Notes: generated by a model not told the origin, from the sequence alone. A DNA stretch of 64,000 nt from Thermoplasmata archaeon (GCA_036395115.1 DASWDU010000016.1:1-64000); one strand, 5' to 3'. Numbered from the stretch's first letter, positions 24,216 through 32,406 are shown. Program-made: numbers and translations.

Positions 24216-24857
24216 TTGGTAGTCCTGATGAGCACGATTGCGGTACTCGCCGCTTTGCGAGCGGACCTCATCCGCCTCGGCCCTTCATCGGTGACCTTGC
24301 CCGAGGGGGCCGTCCAAGTCAGCGCGACCTGGTATCGACAGAGCGACGGCGACTCCGCGTATGACTATTATACGTTCTGGGTTCACATAGAAAACCGAGT
24401 CAATTCCGACTCGATCGTCCCGTACGCCATCGAGGTGAACATCTCCACGCGCGGTGGGCAGACGTTGGGGGGTTGGTTGCCGATGGGAGGCGATCACGGT
24501 CGGATGGAAAGGTTTGAGTGGCTTCTTGACGGGTCGTCCCCGCAAACGATCGCCCTGGAGCTTCCGGCGGGCTATGTGAACTGGGACGACGGGGGCGCGT
24601 ACTTCACCTGGAGCGTGCAGGGAGAGCGAGGGCTGGCGAGCCAGGCGATCTTCCAGGGGAGTGCCGATTTCCTTCTCAACTCAGTCCGGTTCGCCGAGAA
24701 CGCGACGATGGAAGCCCATGTGGATGCCCTCCTGATCTGGTGCTACGCGACCCCGTTCCAAGCCTATCCCGTGGCCTCCCGCGGCGAAACGGCAACTTGC
24801 CTTTACATCCCCGATCCGGGCTCGGAAGGTTCGACTCCATACTCGGCGTGTGGATGA
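24216..24857 (+). CDS. Membrane-anchored or exported protein of unknown function
   Basis: About 213 residues. A hydrophobic N-terminus (VVLMSTIAVLAALRADL) is followed by an extracellular-looking beta-rich region without cysteine pairs, with aromatic segments such as YDYYTFWVHIENRV and YVNWDDGGAYFTWSVQ. The frame is open upstream and continues the hydrophobic stretch (RRRVILVILVVLM), but no ATG/GTG/TTG is found there, so the true start is uncertain: TTG 24216, ATG 24228 or a rare codon upstream. It follows the phosphopantoate ligase by about 40 bases. No family is recognised. Confidence 0.65.
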   Translation: MVVLMSTIAVLAALRADLIRLGPSSVTLPEGAVQVSATWYRQSDGDSAYDYYTFWVHIENRVNSDSIVPYAIEVNISTRGGQTLGGWLPMGGDHGRMERFEWLLDGSSPQTIALELPAGYVNWDDGGAYFTWSVQGERGLASQAIFQGSADFLLNSVRFAENATMEAHVDALLIWCYATPFQAYPVASRGETATCLYIPDPGSEGSTPYSACG

Positions 24858-24870
24858 CGACTCCGGCTGC

Positions 24871-25434
24871 CTACGCGTTCCAGTGACCAGCCTTCCACTT
24901 GATGGAGCAGCCCATGGGAGGCACGAACGTCGTTGGAGGATCCTTGTGCGCCGCGAGCGCATTGAGGACATCCCGCATGACATGTTGGCGGACCCCTTCC
25001 GGATCCTTCGAGTCGTCGAGCTTCCCGCGGTATCGAAGCTTACGGGCCGCATCGAAGACGAAGAAATCGGGGGTGCACACGGCTCCATACGCTTCCGCTG
25101 ACTTCTGGGCTTCGTCGCGCAAGTACGGGAAGTTGTAGCCCTTCCGCTTCGACCGCTCCACCATGTGGGCGAAGTCGTCCTCGGGATAGCTCTCTTCGTC
25201 GTTCGCGTTAATCATGACGAACTGCACTCCCTTTCCGGCGAAGTCCTTCTGGACCGCGATCGTCCGGTCCTCCCACGCCTGCACATACGGGCAGTGGTTG
25301 CACCAGAAGGCGACGACGAGGATCGGCTTGTCCTTGAACGATGCGAGGGAGTAGGTCTTGCCATCGACGCCGCGCAAGGAGAAGTCGATCGCCGCCGATC
25401 CGAGCGGAAGGCCCTCATACTGCTTCAGTTCCAT
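24871..25434 (-). CDS. Thioredoxin-fold AhpC/TSA-type redox protein
   Basis: A 187-residue protein. VVAFWCNHCPYVQAWEDR holds a CxxC redox pair of the subgroup with CNHCPYV, and EAYGAVCTPDFFVFD holds the cis-proline and a third cysteine. AIDFSLRGVDGKTYSL matches the N-terminal strand of the AhpC/TSA family. It probably acts as a cytoplasmic thiol oxidoreductase or peroxidase-like protein; no signal peptide is seen. Its upstream spacer is where the tnpB element inserted, leaving about 50 bp of promoter DNA. Confidence 0.88.
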   Translation of the reverse strand: MELKQYEGLPLGSAAIDFSLRGVDGKTYSLASFKDKPILVVAFWCNHCPYVQAWEDRTIAVQKDFAGKGVQFVMINANDEESYPEDDFAHMVERSKRKGYNFPYLRDEAQKSAEAYGAVCTPDFFVFDAARKLRYRGKLDDSKDPEGVRQHVMRDVLNALAAHKDPPTTFVPPMGCSIKWKAGHWNA

Positions 25435-25479
25435 TGTCTCAACCGGACCGACTAACGCGACCGTCCGTTAAGGATTTTA

Positions 25480-25487
25480 CCGCCACC
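25480..25487. repeat. Target-site duplication, left copy
   Basis: CCGCCACC directly precedes the left inverted repeat. The same eight bases occur at 26879-26886. One C is shared with the repeat end on the right, so the duplication is either seven or eight bases. Confidence 0.8.
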
Positions 25488-25512
25488 GGGTTCTGTCACA
25501 AATCGGGTGATG
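25488..25512. repeat. Left terminal inverted repeat of tnpB element
   Basis: It begins GGGTTCTGT and ends TCGGGTGATG, and pairs with the reverse complement of 26855-26879 with mismatches only at positions 10 and 15. The tnpB stop codon (25496-25498) lies inside it, so the repeat encodes the last residues of the protein. Confidence 0.9.
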
Positions 25513-25620
25513 GAATCACGCCCACTTGCGACTCCACTCCGCTCGGCTCGTCCCGTGCGCTCGGTCCTCCTCGGACCAAGTCGTAGAGGGGACTCACGAC
25601 GTCATGGCGGAGGGCACCGG
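25488..25620 (-). ncRNA. Possible omega/reRNA scaffold at tnpB 3' end
   Basis: Known TnpB systems make their guide RNA from the 3' end of tnpB and adjacent DNA. Here the last 130 bp on the coding strand contain a hairpin GGTCC-GAGGA-GGACC (25563-25577) and several GC-rich self-complementary stretches, and run out of the element into the thioredoxin-gene spacer. If used, the guide would start with the flank GGTGGCGG. This is placed by analogy; the boundary is not determined. Confidence 0.35.
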
Positions 25621-26743
25621 GCCGGAACCGTACGGCCCTTGCCAAGGCCTCGTTGGAGGCCAAGGCGGTCTTCAGGATGTTCATGCCCGCGTTGATCTGC
25701 CGGTCCATCTCCCAGTCGCACATCTCGCAGACGAAATCCTGGCCCACCCTATCTCGGCGCCGGGCGCCACATACTGGGCAGGTCTTGGACGTCCATTGGG
25801 GGTTGACCTTGATGATCGGCACGCCGGCGAGGGCGGCCTTGTACTCGATCTGACGGTGGATCTCGGAACGGGGCCAGGCGGACAAGCGACGGTTCATCCG
25901 GTGGGAGCGGCCTCCCGCGCCGTGGAGGGTTAGATTCTCGAGGACGATTGCGGCTCGACGCGACATCGCGGACCCCACGAGCCGCTTGGACACTCGATGG
26001 AGCCTCTGCCGAACTCGGTTCCTCTCTCTGCGGCCCTCTCGATCGAGGAGGATCCGCTGGACGCGTCGGTCCTGGGACTTTTTCCTCGCAAGCCTCCTCC
26101 GTCGTCGGAAGTGAGTCTCCTGAATGCGCCGCACGCCGTCGAACGACACGCGGACGAGCCCCGCAGAATCGCCCGACACATGGACTCCATCGAGGGAATC
26201 CTCGTTCGTGTCGAGGGCGATCGCGCCCCGGGGCTCGTACGGCTTCGGGGCTTCCTTGCGCAGGACGACGATGATCTTCCCCGGGACCACGGTGAGGGAT
26301 CCGAGACTCCATGATGGGTCGCTGAGCATTGATCGGTGCCACTCGGAGAGCGACAGGTGGAGCTGCACCCCCTCCGTCCCCCGGATCGGGATGCGAAGCC
26401 GGCCCGTCTCCCGGTCGAGCCAATAGGACTGGTTCTCGGCCTTGAGCATGAGCCTCCGCATGTAGGGGACGGAGGACCGGTTCTTTCTTCTCAGGCGCCG
26501 GCGATGGGCATTCAGCACCGACAAGGCGACCTCGAAGGCAGACGGGATGTACTGCTTGTACACCGCGTGGCGCGCGCTCAGGTCCGTGTACGCGGCCCGT
26601 GTGAGTCGAGCGCGAGATCGGATGTCGTCCCGCAGGGCGATCCGAATCGATTCGTTCACGAGGAGGCGGAACTCCGCGAGGAGCCAAACGAGACGGGGAT
26701 CCTCCGACGTGACTGGAAAGACAAGGGCCCGGTGGGCGAGCAC
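25496..26743 (-). CDS. tnpB: TnpB RNA-guided endonuclease (IS1341/IS605 OrfB type)
   Basis: 415 residues, a full-length TnpB. The RuvC catalytic acids are present: Asp178 in AIALDTNEDSLDG, Glu269 in AAIVLENL and Asp347 in MDRQINAGMNIL. The zinc finger is CPVC (322/325) and CEMC (339/342). The N-terminal half is the arginine-rich REC/wedge region. The family is known to cut DNA guided by an RNA made from the element's 3' end. The reading frame is intact with a GTG start, and 136 bp of non-coding DNA lie between the start and the right repeat. The C-terminal tail past about 360 probably overlaps the guide-RNA scaffold. Confidence 0.93.
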   Translation of the reverse strand: MLAHRALVFPVTSEDPRLVWLLAEFRLLVNESIRIALRDDIRSRARLTRAAYTDLSARHAVYKQYIPSAFEVALSVLNAHRRRLRRKNRSSVPYMRRLMLKAENQSYWLDRETGRLRIPIRGTEGVQLHLSLSEWHRSMLSDPSWSLGSLTVVPGKIIVVLRKEAPKPYEPRGAIALDTNEDSLDGVHVSGDSAGLVRVSFDGVRRIQETHFRRRRRLARKKSQDRRVQRILLDREGRRERNRVRQRLHRVSKRLVGSAMSRRAAIVLENLTLHGAGGRSHRMNRRLSAWPRSEIHRQIEYKAALAGVPIIKVNPQWTSKTCPVCGARRRDRVGQDFVCEMCDWEMDRQINAGMNILKTALASNEALARAVRFRPGALRHDVVSPLYDLVRGGPSARDEPSGVESQVGVIPSPDL

Positions 26744-26854
26744 GTTTCTCTACTAGGGAAGAGGCTGGCGTCAAGGTGCCTGGGGGAGGTGCCCGAATGT
26801 GAAAATCCGGCTTGGGGAGCAATCAGAGATAGCGTTACCGTGCTTACCATTGCT

Positions 26855-26879
26855 CATCACCCGACTTGTTACAGAACCC
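26855..26879. repeat. Right terminal inverted repeat of tnpB element
   Basis: On the plus strand it begins CATCACCCGA and ends ACAGAACCC. It is the reverse complement of the left repeat except at two positions. Confidence 0.9.
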
Positions 26880-26886
26880 CGCCACC
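26879..26886. repeat. Target-site duplication, right copy
   Basis: CCGCCACC directly follows the right inverted repeat and matches the left copy exactly. Confidence 0.8.
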
Positions 26887-26890
26887 GCAA

Positions 26891-26899
26891 GGTTATTCC
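26891..26899 (+). promoter_or_regulatory. TATA-like box next to the insertion
   Basis: GGTTATTCC begins five bases after the right target duplication and lies about 28 nt upstream of GTG 26923. The insertion therefore appears to have spared the core promoter but separated it from anything further upstream. Confidence 0.45.
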
Positions 26900-26922
26900 C
26901 GCGTCACGGTCCTCGCGGGAGC

Positions 26923-27282
26923 GTGGGGAGGAGCGTCGCGCGATTCTTCCTGGCCGGACAGACGGCCGCGGGGGTCCTCTCTGTCGCGAACGCGTACGGC
27001 CCGTCCGTAGGCATGCGCGCCGACGCCTCGTCCGCGAACCACGTGACCCTCGTCAAAGGGAGCATCTGGGTGACGGGCAAGCGAGTGCTCACGGTCGGCG
27101 CGTGGGACGCACAAGGCGGCGCGAACGTCCAAGTCGAGGCATACGTCGAGGGGCTCACGGAACTGAGCGCGGACCCGAAAACGTTCGTCGGCATGATCCC
27201 GCGCCGGGACATGTGGCGGATCGCGTCGGCCTTCGTCGCGAGCCTGCGCGTGAATCCCGAGGCGGTGTTCGTCCATTCATGA
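26923..27282 (+). CDS. 119-residue protein of unknown function
   Basis: The frame reads VGRSVARFFLAGQTAAGVLS, then NHVTLVKGSIWVTGKRVLTVGAW, QVEAYVEGLTEL and MIPRRDMWRIASAFVASLR. It looks like a small soluble alpha/beta protein; I recognise no family. A longer frame begins inside the mobile element, but the GTG at 26923 is the first start after the native TATA-like box. It precedes pyrG in the same direction by 50 bp, with a separate TATA box between. Confidence 0.65.
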   Translation: MGRSVARFFLAGQTAAGVLSVANAYGPSVGMRADASSANHVTLVKGSIWVTGKRVLTVGAWDAQGGANVQVEAYVEGLTELSADPKTFVGMIPRRDMWRIASAFVASLRVNPEAVFVHS

Positions 27283-27285
27283 CAT

Positions 27286-27295
27286 AAACTATAAG
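27286..27295 (+). promoter_or_regulatory. TATA box of pyrG
   Basis: AAACTATAAG lies about 40 nt upstream of the pyrG GTG at 27332 and is clearly more AT-rich than its surroundings. Confidence 0.6.
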
Positions 27296-27331
27296 TGGAA
27301 CTCGCCCAATGGACGAATCCCGTGAATTGAC

Positions 27332-28918
27332 GTGAAGTTCGTCATAGTCACGGGCGGCGTTTTGTCCGGACTCGGCAAAGGCATCAGCACCTCTTCCATC
27401 GGGGTCCTGCTGAAGTCGAAAGGACTGCAGGTCTGCCCGATCAAGATCGACCCCTACCTGAACGTCGACGCGGGCACGATGAACCCGTACCAGCACGGGG
27501 AGGTCTTCGTCCTCGACGATGGCGCGGAGGTCGACCTCGACCTCGGTAACTACGAGCGATTCCTCGACGTCAACTTGACGGGAGACCACAACATCACGAC
27601 GGGGAAGGTCTACCGCTCGGTGATCGAGAAGGAGCGACACGGCGACTACCTCGGCAAGACGGTCCAGATCATCCCGCACATCACGGACGAGATCAAGGCG
27701 CAGCTGCGCGGCGTCGGGGAGAAGGAGCGCGCGGACATCGTCCTCGTCGAGGTCGGGGGCACGGTCGGCGACATCGAGGGGATGCCCTTCCTCGAGGCCG
27801 TCCGCCAGCTGGGCCAGGAGATCGGGAAGGAGAACGTCTTCTTTGTACACACGACGCTCGTGCCGATCATGGGCGCGGTCGGGGAGCAGAAGACGAAGCC
27901 GACCCAGCAGAGCGTACGGGAACTTCGCTCGATGGGGATCCAACCGAGCGTCATCATCGCGCGCGGCGAGCACTCCCTCGAGCCGGACATCAAGAAGAAG
28001 ATCGCCTTCTTTTGCGACGTCCCCGTCGAGGGCGTCATCAGCGCGCCGGACGCCTCCACAATCTACGACGTGCCGCTCCTCTTCGACGGCCAGGGCCTCA
28101 CGGAGTACATCATGAAGACGCTCCAGCTGGAGCCGAAGGCGGAGGACATGCGGGAGTGGAAGGAATACCTCGACAAGCTGAAGAATCCCGAGAAGGAGGT
28201 GACGATCGCGCTCGTGGGCAAGTACACCCACCTCAAGGATTCGTACATCAGCCACATCGAGGCGTTCCACCACGCGGGCGCCCACGCCCGCGTGCGCGTG
28301 AACCTGAACTGGGTGGAGTCGCTCGACATCGAGAAGCACGGGACGAAGGCGCTCGAGGGGTCGGACGGCATCCTCGTGCCCGGCGGGTTCGGGGATCGCG
28401 GGATCGAGGGGAAAATCGCCGCCACCCGCTACGCGGCGGAGAACGACATCCCGTTCCAGGGCGTATGCCTCGGGTTCCAGCTCGCGACGGTCGGGTTCGC
28501 GCGGGACGTCCTCCATCTCGAAGGCGCGAACAGCTCCGAATTCAATCCGAAGACGCCGCACCCCGTCATTGACCTGCTCCCGGAGCAGCGGACCGTGAAG
28601 GGAATGGGCGCGACGATGCGGCTCGGCGCCCACGAGATCGACGTCGCGCCGAACTCGATGACCGCCAAGCTCTACGGGTCCGCGAAGATCTTCGAGAGGC
28701 ACCGACACCGCTACGAAGTCAACCCGGCGTACATCGCCAAGCTCGAGGACGCCGGATTGCGGTACGTAGGCCGCTCCGATGGCGGCCGTCGAATGGAGGT
28801 CCTCGAACTCGAAGGCCATCCGTACTTCGTCGCGTCCCAATTCCATCCGGAGTTGCGATCCCGCCCGCTTCGGCCGTCGCCGATCCACCTGGGCCTTGTT
28901 CGCGCCGCCGCGTCGTAG
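27332..28918 (+). CDS. pyrG: CTP synthase
   Basis: A 528-residue enzyme that aminates UTP to CTP with glutamine. The synthetase domain opens [21 protein letters not shown] with the P-loop, followed by [21 protein letters not shown]. The glutamine amidotransferase domain has the nucleophile in GVCLGFQLA and the His-Glu pair in [10 protein letters not shown]. Length and domain order are standard. The start is GTG. It precedes the translation factor aIF2-beta, which has its own promoter. Confidence 0.98.
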   Translation: MKFVIVTGGVLSGLGKGISTSSIGVLLKSKGLQVCPIKIDPYLNVDAGTMNPYQHGEVFVLDDGAEVDLDLGNYERFLDVNLTGDHNITTGKVYRSVIEKERHGDYLGKTVQIIPHITDEIKAQLRGVGEKERADIVLVEVGGTVGDIEGMPFLEAVRQLGQEIGKENVFFVHTTLVPIMGAVGEQKTKPTQQSVRELRSMGIQPSVIIARGEHSLEPDIKKKIAFFCDVPVEGVISAPDASTIYDVPLLFDGQGLTEYIMKTLQLEPKAEDMREWKEYLDKLKNPEKEVTIALVGKYTHLKDSYISHIEAFHHAGAHARVRVNLNWVESLDIEKHGTKALEGSDGILVPGGFGDRGIEGKIAATRYAAENDIPFQGVCLGFQLATVGFARDVLHLEGANSSEFNPKTPHPVIDLLPEQRTVKGMGATMRLGAHEIDVAPNSMTAKLYGSAKIFERHRHRYEVNPAYIAKLEDAGLRYVGRSDGGRRMEVLELEGHPYFVASQFHPELRSRPLRPSPIHLGLVRAAAS

Positions 28919-28925
28919 CCCGCAA

Positions 28926-28935
28926 CCTTTAAACC
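28926..28935 (+). promoter_or_regulatory. TATA box of aIF2-beta gene
   Basis: CCTTTAAACC lies about 27 nt before GTG 28959, the spacing expected for a leaderless message. Confidence 0.6.
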
Positions 28936-28958
28936 GACCCGGCCCTTAGGCGTCGTCC

Positions 28959-29579
28959 GTGTCCACCCTGAGCTACGACCAACTCCTCGCTCGCGCCAAG
29001 AAGGCCCTTCCGGCCGCGCTCAGCAGCGGAGAGCGGTTCCAGGTCCCCGGCCCCGACGTCGTGATCGAGGGGAAGACGACCCTCCTCCGGAACTTCGAGG
29101 ATATCGTCGGCGCGATCCGACGGGACCCCGACATGGTCCTCACGTACCTCTTGCGGGAACTCGGGACCTCGGGAGCCCTGGAAGGCCGGCGGGTCGTGTT
29201 CAAGAGCAAGGTCACGGCGCAGCAGATCGAAGAGCGGATCAAGTCCTACGTCGAGGCGTACGTCCTGTGCCAAGAGTGCGGCCGCCCCGACACGCGGCTC
29301 GTGAAGGAGGACCGCATCGCGATGCTCGAATGCGACGCGTGCGGCGCGCGGCGGCCCGTGAAGGCGGTGAAGAAGGCCGCCAAGGTCGAGGAGGCGCCCC
29401 TCGTCGAGGGCAAGGTCTACGAGCTCATGATCCAGGACATCGGGAAGAAGGGCGACGGGATCGCGAAGCTCGACAAGTACGTGATTTACGTACCGGGGAC
29501 CGCGAAGGGCGCCATCGTGAAGGTCTTCATCGAGAAAATCGCGGGGACCGTGGCGTTCGGACGCGTGACGCGGGAGTAG
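28959..29579 (+). CDS. Translation initiation factor aIF2 beta subunit with TRAM domain
   Basis: 206 residues. The aIF2-beta/aIF5 core shows FEDIVGAIRRDPDMVLTYLLRELGTSG, followed by the zinc ribbon YVLCQECGRPDTRL / LECDACGARRPV. After a lysine-rich linker a TRAM domain follows (VEGKVYELMIQDIGKKGDGIAKLDKY in part, ending VAFGRVTRE). It helps deliver initiator tRNA to the small ribosomal subunit. The TRAM fusion, an RNA-binding add-on, is known from some euryarchaea. The next gene starts seven bases downstream. Confidence 0.95.
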   Translation: MSTLSYDQLLARAKKALPAALSSGERFQVPGPDVVIEGKTTLLRNFEDIVGAIRRDPDMVLTYLLRELGTSGALEGRRVVFKSKVTAQQIEERIKSYVEAYVLCQECGRPDTRLVKEDRIAMLECDACGARRPVKAVKKAAKVEEAPLVEGKVYELMIQDIGKKGDGIAKLDKYVIYVPGTAKGAIVKVFIEKIAGTVAFGRVTRE

Positions 29580-29586
29580 GCGGCGC

Positions 29587-30582
29587 ATGCGCCGGGAGTA
29601 CGCGTCGATCGCCGCGATGGCGATCATCCTCCTCTGCAGCCAGCTCGTGGCGCTCTCCCTCTCGGGCTTGTTCCAGGCGAACAGTTTCCAGGCGTTTGCA
29701 AATCCCGGCGACGTCACGAACACGGTCATTTACGTCGTCATGATCCTCGCCTTCACGGGCGCGATCCTCGCCCTCGTGCGGTACCGCAAGCAGCACCTCG
29801 CGAAGTACGTCATCATGGCGTCGATCTTTCTCACGCTTGCGTTCATCCTCCTCCTTCCGCTGTACTACGGGCTGTACTACGCCAGCGGAGGCGCGCTCGA
29901 CGGCGACGTGCTCGGATACGTGGCGACGCTGCTCTCGTTCCTCGTCGCGGCGCTCCTTGTCTTCCTGCTGGTCAAGTTCCCGGAGTGGTACGTGGTCGAC
30001 GCGATCGGTTTCCTGACGGCGGCCGGGGTGACGGCGATCCTCGGGATATCGTTCGGGATCTTGCCCGCGTTCCTCCTGCTCGTCGCGCTGGCTGTCTACG
30101 ATGCGTGGGCGGTGTACCGGACGAAGCACATGATCACCCTCGCCGACGAGCTGACGAGTCAGCGACTCCCGATCCTCCTCGTCATCCCGAAGAAAGCGGG
30201 CTACTCGTTCCGCGAGCAGAAGAGCCTCAAAGAGCAGGTCGCGTCCGGAGAAGAACGGGAGGCGATGTTCATGGGCCTCGGAGACCTCATTATCCCAGGG
30301 ATCCTGAGCGTCTCCGCGTTCACGTTTCCCCCGCTGAAATGGGACCCCGGGATCGGCGCTTCCGTGCCGGACATCCGGATGATCTTCGGCCTTCCATCGA
30401 ACCTGTTCATCTCAATCTGCGCGATCATCGGGAGCCTCATCGGCTTCGCGTTCCTCATGCGGTTCGTCGTGCGAGGAAATCCTCAGGCGGGATTGCCCCT
30501 GCTGAACGGAGGCACGATTGCCGGGTACCTCCTCTCCTTCGCACTCGTCTATGGGACGGCCTATTCCTTCGGACTCCTGTAG
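29587..30582 (+). CDS. Presenilin/signal-peptide-peptidase-like aspartic membrane protease (A22)
   Basis: 331 residues with about nine hydrophobic segments. The two catalytic aspartates are in ALAVYDAWAVY (YD motif) and FMGLGDLIIPG (GLGD motif), separated by a loop of about 70 residues. The C-terminal PAL motif position reads AGLPLLNGG, that is LPL rather than PAL. This is the archaeal presenilin homologue family, which cleaves transmembrane segments. It is seven bases downstream of aIF2-beta and probably co-transcribed. Confidence 0.9.
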   Translation: MRREYASIAAMAIILLCSQLVALSLSGLFQANSFQAFANPGDVTNTVIYVVMILAFTGAILALVRYRKQHLAKYVIMASIFLTLAFILLLPLYYGLYYASGGALDGDVLGYVATLLSFLVAALLVFLLVKFPEWYVVDAIGFLTAAGVTAILGISFGILPAFLLLVALAVYDAWAVYRTKHMITLADELTSQRLPILLVIPKKAGYSFREQKSLKEQVASGEEREAMFMGLGDLIIPGILSVSAFTFPPLKWDPGIGASVPDIRMIFGLPSNLFISICAIIGSLIGFAFLMRFVVRGNPQAGLPLLNGGTIAGYLLSFALVYGTAYSFGLL

Positions 30583-30689
30583 GGATCCGATCGCACCAAA
30601 TCTCCAAGATCGGGGGACGCCGACTCGACGACGGGCGAGACAAAGCTTTTTGTAGCGCCCGACCTTCGCAACGCCCCTCGAGGTCGAAC

Positions 30690-31082
30690 GTGGCCCTCTG
30701 GCAAGGACGCTCGAAACGAAAGCCGACCGGCGGTCGATACCGACCGATACGCAAGAAGCGCAGGCGAGAAATCGGGCGGGAGCAGCAGTACGCATTCATC
30801 GGACCACAGCGCCTCAAGCTCTACCGAACGAAAGGCGGAAACCGGAAGGTGCGCGTCCTGAAGGCGGAACACGCGAACGTCCTCGACCGCCGCACGGCCG
30901 CGACGAAGAAGGTCAAGATCATCACCGTCAAGGCGAACCCCTCGAATCCGAACTTCGTGACGCGGAACATCATCACGCGCGGCGCCACGGTGCAGACGGA
31001 AATCGGCCTCGCGCGGGTGACGTCGCGCCCGGGTCAGGACGGCGTGATCAACGCGGTCCTCATCGAGGGCCCGGCGAGCTAG
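30690..31082 (+). CDS. rps8e: 30S ribosomal protein S8e
   Basis: 130 residues: ALWQGRSKRKPTGGRYRPIR at the start, then LKLYRTKGGNRKVRVLKAE, TVKANPSNPNFVTRNIITRG and TEIGLARVTSRPGQDGVINA. Length and sequence match archaeal eS8. The start is GTG 30690. A weak AT-rich box, GCTTTTTGTA at 30645-30654, lies upstream. A much longer open frame from 29985 covers the protease gene and is not used. Confidence 0.97.
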   Translation: MALWQGRSKRKPTGGRYRPIRKKRRREIGREQQYAFIGPQRLKLYRTKGGNRKVRVLKAEHANVLDRRTAATKKVKIITVKANPSNPNFVTRNIITRGATVQTEIGLARVTSRPGQDGVINAVLIEGPAS

Positions 31083-31088
31083 GATCGC

Positions 31089-32402
31089 TCACTCCGCGGA
31101 CTTCGTGATGCCGACGTCCTTGATGAGGGCGTAGGGCACGAAGTTCGGGATGCTGACTTCGCCCCACCACATCATCTGCTCCGTCTTGTTGCTCAGGGCC
31201 ACGATGTTCTTCATCATGCGGAGGATGTTGTCCGTCAACCGGACGTCCTTCCACGTTTCGGCGACCTCTCCCTTCCGGATGTGGAAGATGCCATCCCTCG
31301 GGATCGTCGAGAAGTCTCCCGTGACGTACGATTGGTAGCGCGTGTACCAAGTGTTCGTGAGCCAGAGGCCGTCCTTGACCTCCGAGAAAATCTCGTCTTT
31401 CGTCCAGTCGCCCGGATTCACGAACAACGCGTGCGGCTCCGGATAGACGAGTCCTGCATTCCCCGTGGTCTTCGTCTTGAACTTCTTCGCGGTCGTCGTG
31501 TTGTGAAGGTACGTCTTCAGGACGCCCTTGTTGACGAGGACGTTCCGCCGCGTCGGCACGCCCTCCGCGTCGAACCGCTTCCGGGCGATCGAGTCGGCGG
31601 ATCCGTCGTCGTACTGGGTGAATTGCGACGAGGCGACCGCTTTGCCGATCTTCTTGCCGTACGGCGACAGCCCGGCGAGGACGGCCCAGGCGCTGAGTCG
31701 CCCGCCGACTTGCTCCGAGAGCGAGCCGAAGATCAACGGGTCGAAGATGATGGGATATCGACCCGGCTTGCCCGGTTTCGGGTCTCGCGCGAGCGCCGCA
31801 ATCCGCCCCGCCTTGTGGCCCGCGCTCGCGGGATCGAACTGCGAGAGCTTCGTGGCGGCGGCGACGCCGTGGCCGCTCGACTCGAGCGCCACCAGCGCGC
31901 GGATCGACAGGTAGAGGCTCGCGCGATGGTCATGGGACTCCGCGCCGTTCGAAGTCGAGAGAAAGTGCTCGTCTTCGTACTTCCAGAACGATCCAGCGCA
32001 CTCCTTCGCGCCTTCGTCCAAGGCGCCGCCGATCGCCGCCTCGACGTACTTGCCCCCTTCGCCAAGGGCGACGACTTTCGGGTCCGGTCGCGTGCGGGCA
32101 TATTTGAACGGTCCCTTCGCGATGCCCGCATAGTCGGGATTCTCCTGGGAGCCCTTGGCAATCTTCACGAGGCGTTCGACGGCCTCGTCCGCCCGCGTAA
32201 GGTCCTTGATGTCGCTCGCGAGGACCCGTTTCCGGTACACGAAGAAGACGGATGCGCTGGACTCGCGCCAGCGATTGCTGATCACGGGCTCGTTCCGGGC
32301 GAAGCGAATCTGGTACGAGCGGTTCGCCACGATCTCCGCGACCGCATCCTGGCAGCCGAGCGAGATGGCCTTCTCCACGATCCGCGAGGCGATATCCTCC
32401 AT
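31089..32402 (-). CDS. tldE: TldE/PmbA-family protein (inactive-type partner of TldD)
   Basis: 437 residues of the TldD/PmbA fold without the HExxxH metal site: SISAR-type strands such as NRSYQIRFARNEPVIS, then KPGRYPIIFDPLIFGSL, FTQYDDGSADSIARKRFDAEGVPTRRNVL in part, and the C-terminal NKTEQMMWWGEVSIPN. In known systems TldE pairs with TldD to form a peptidase acting on small peptides such as modified antimicrobial precursors. A ribosome-binding site GAGGTGATC precedes its ATG, and tldD lies directly upstream. Confidence 0.92.
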   Translation of the reverse strand: MEDIASRIVEKAISLGCQDAVAEIVANRSYQIRFARNEPVISNRWRESSASVFFVYRKRVLASDIKDLTRADEAVERLVKIAKGSQENPDYAGIAKGPFKYARTRPDPKVVALGEGGKYVEAAIGGALDEGAKECAGSFWKYEDEHFLSTSNGAESHDHRASLYLSIRALVALESSGHGVAAATKLSQFDPASAGHKAGRIAALARDPKPGKPGRYPIIFDPLIFGSLSEQVGGRLSAWAVLAGLSPYGKKIGKAVASSQFTQYDDGSADSIARKRFDAEGVPTRRNVLVNKGVLKTYLHNTTTAKKFKTKTTGNAGLVYPEPHALFVNPGDWTKDEIFSEVKDGLWLTNTWYTRYQSYVTGDFSTIPRDGIFHIRKGEVAETWKDVRLTDNILRMMKNIVALSNKTEQMMWWGEVSIPNFVPYALIKDVGITKSAE

Positions 32403-32406
32403 CGGA

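Larger units (their letters stand above)
25488..26879 (-). mobile_element. Inverted-repeat element carrying only tnpB (1.39 kb)
   Basis: The unit is bounded by 25-bp terminal inverted repeats (23 of 25 identical) and flanked by a direct repeat CGCCACC on each side. Its only gene is tnpB; no tnpA, serine recombinase or DDE transposase is inside. Terminal repeats beginning GGGTTCTGT, then CACAA, recall IS6-family ends as I remember them, and that family makes 8-bp duplications. The element sits in the spacer between the divergent thioredoxin-like gene and the 119-residue protein gene. The element is likely mobilised in trans. Confidence 0.8.

Noticed and set aside
25496-26743. Reading the tnpB unit as an ordinary IS200/IS605 remnant
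   Set aside because: Paired inverted repeats and an exact target duplication at both edges do not fit single-strand peel-and-paste elements; no tnpA trace is present.
27155-28888. 577-codon open frame antisense to pyrG
   Set aside because: It mirrors the codon structure of pyrG; its translation is low-complexity Asp/Arg/Leu/Val-rich and shows no domain. High GC3 makes long shadow frames common here.
29985-30689. 365-codon frame merging upstream sequence with S8e
   Set aside because: The first part is a shadow of the presenilin-like gene; S8e itself starts at GTG 30690.
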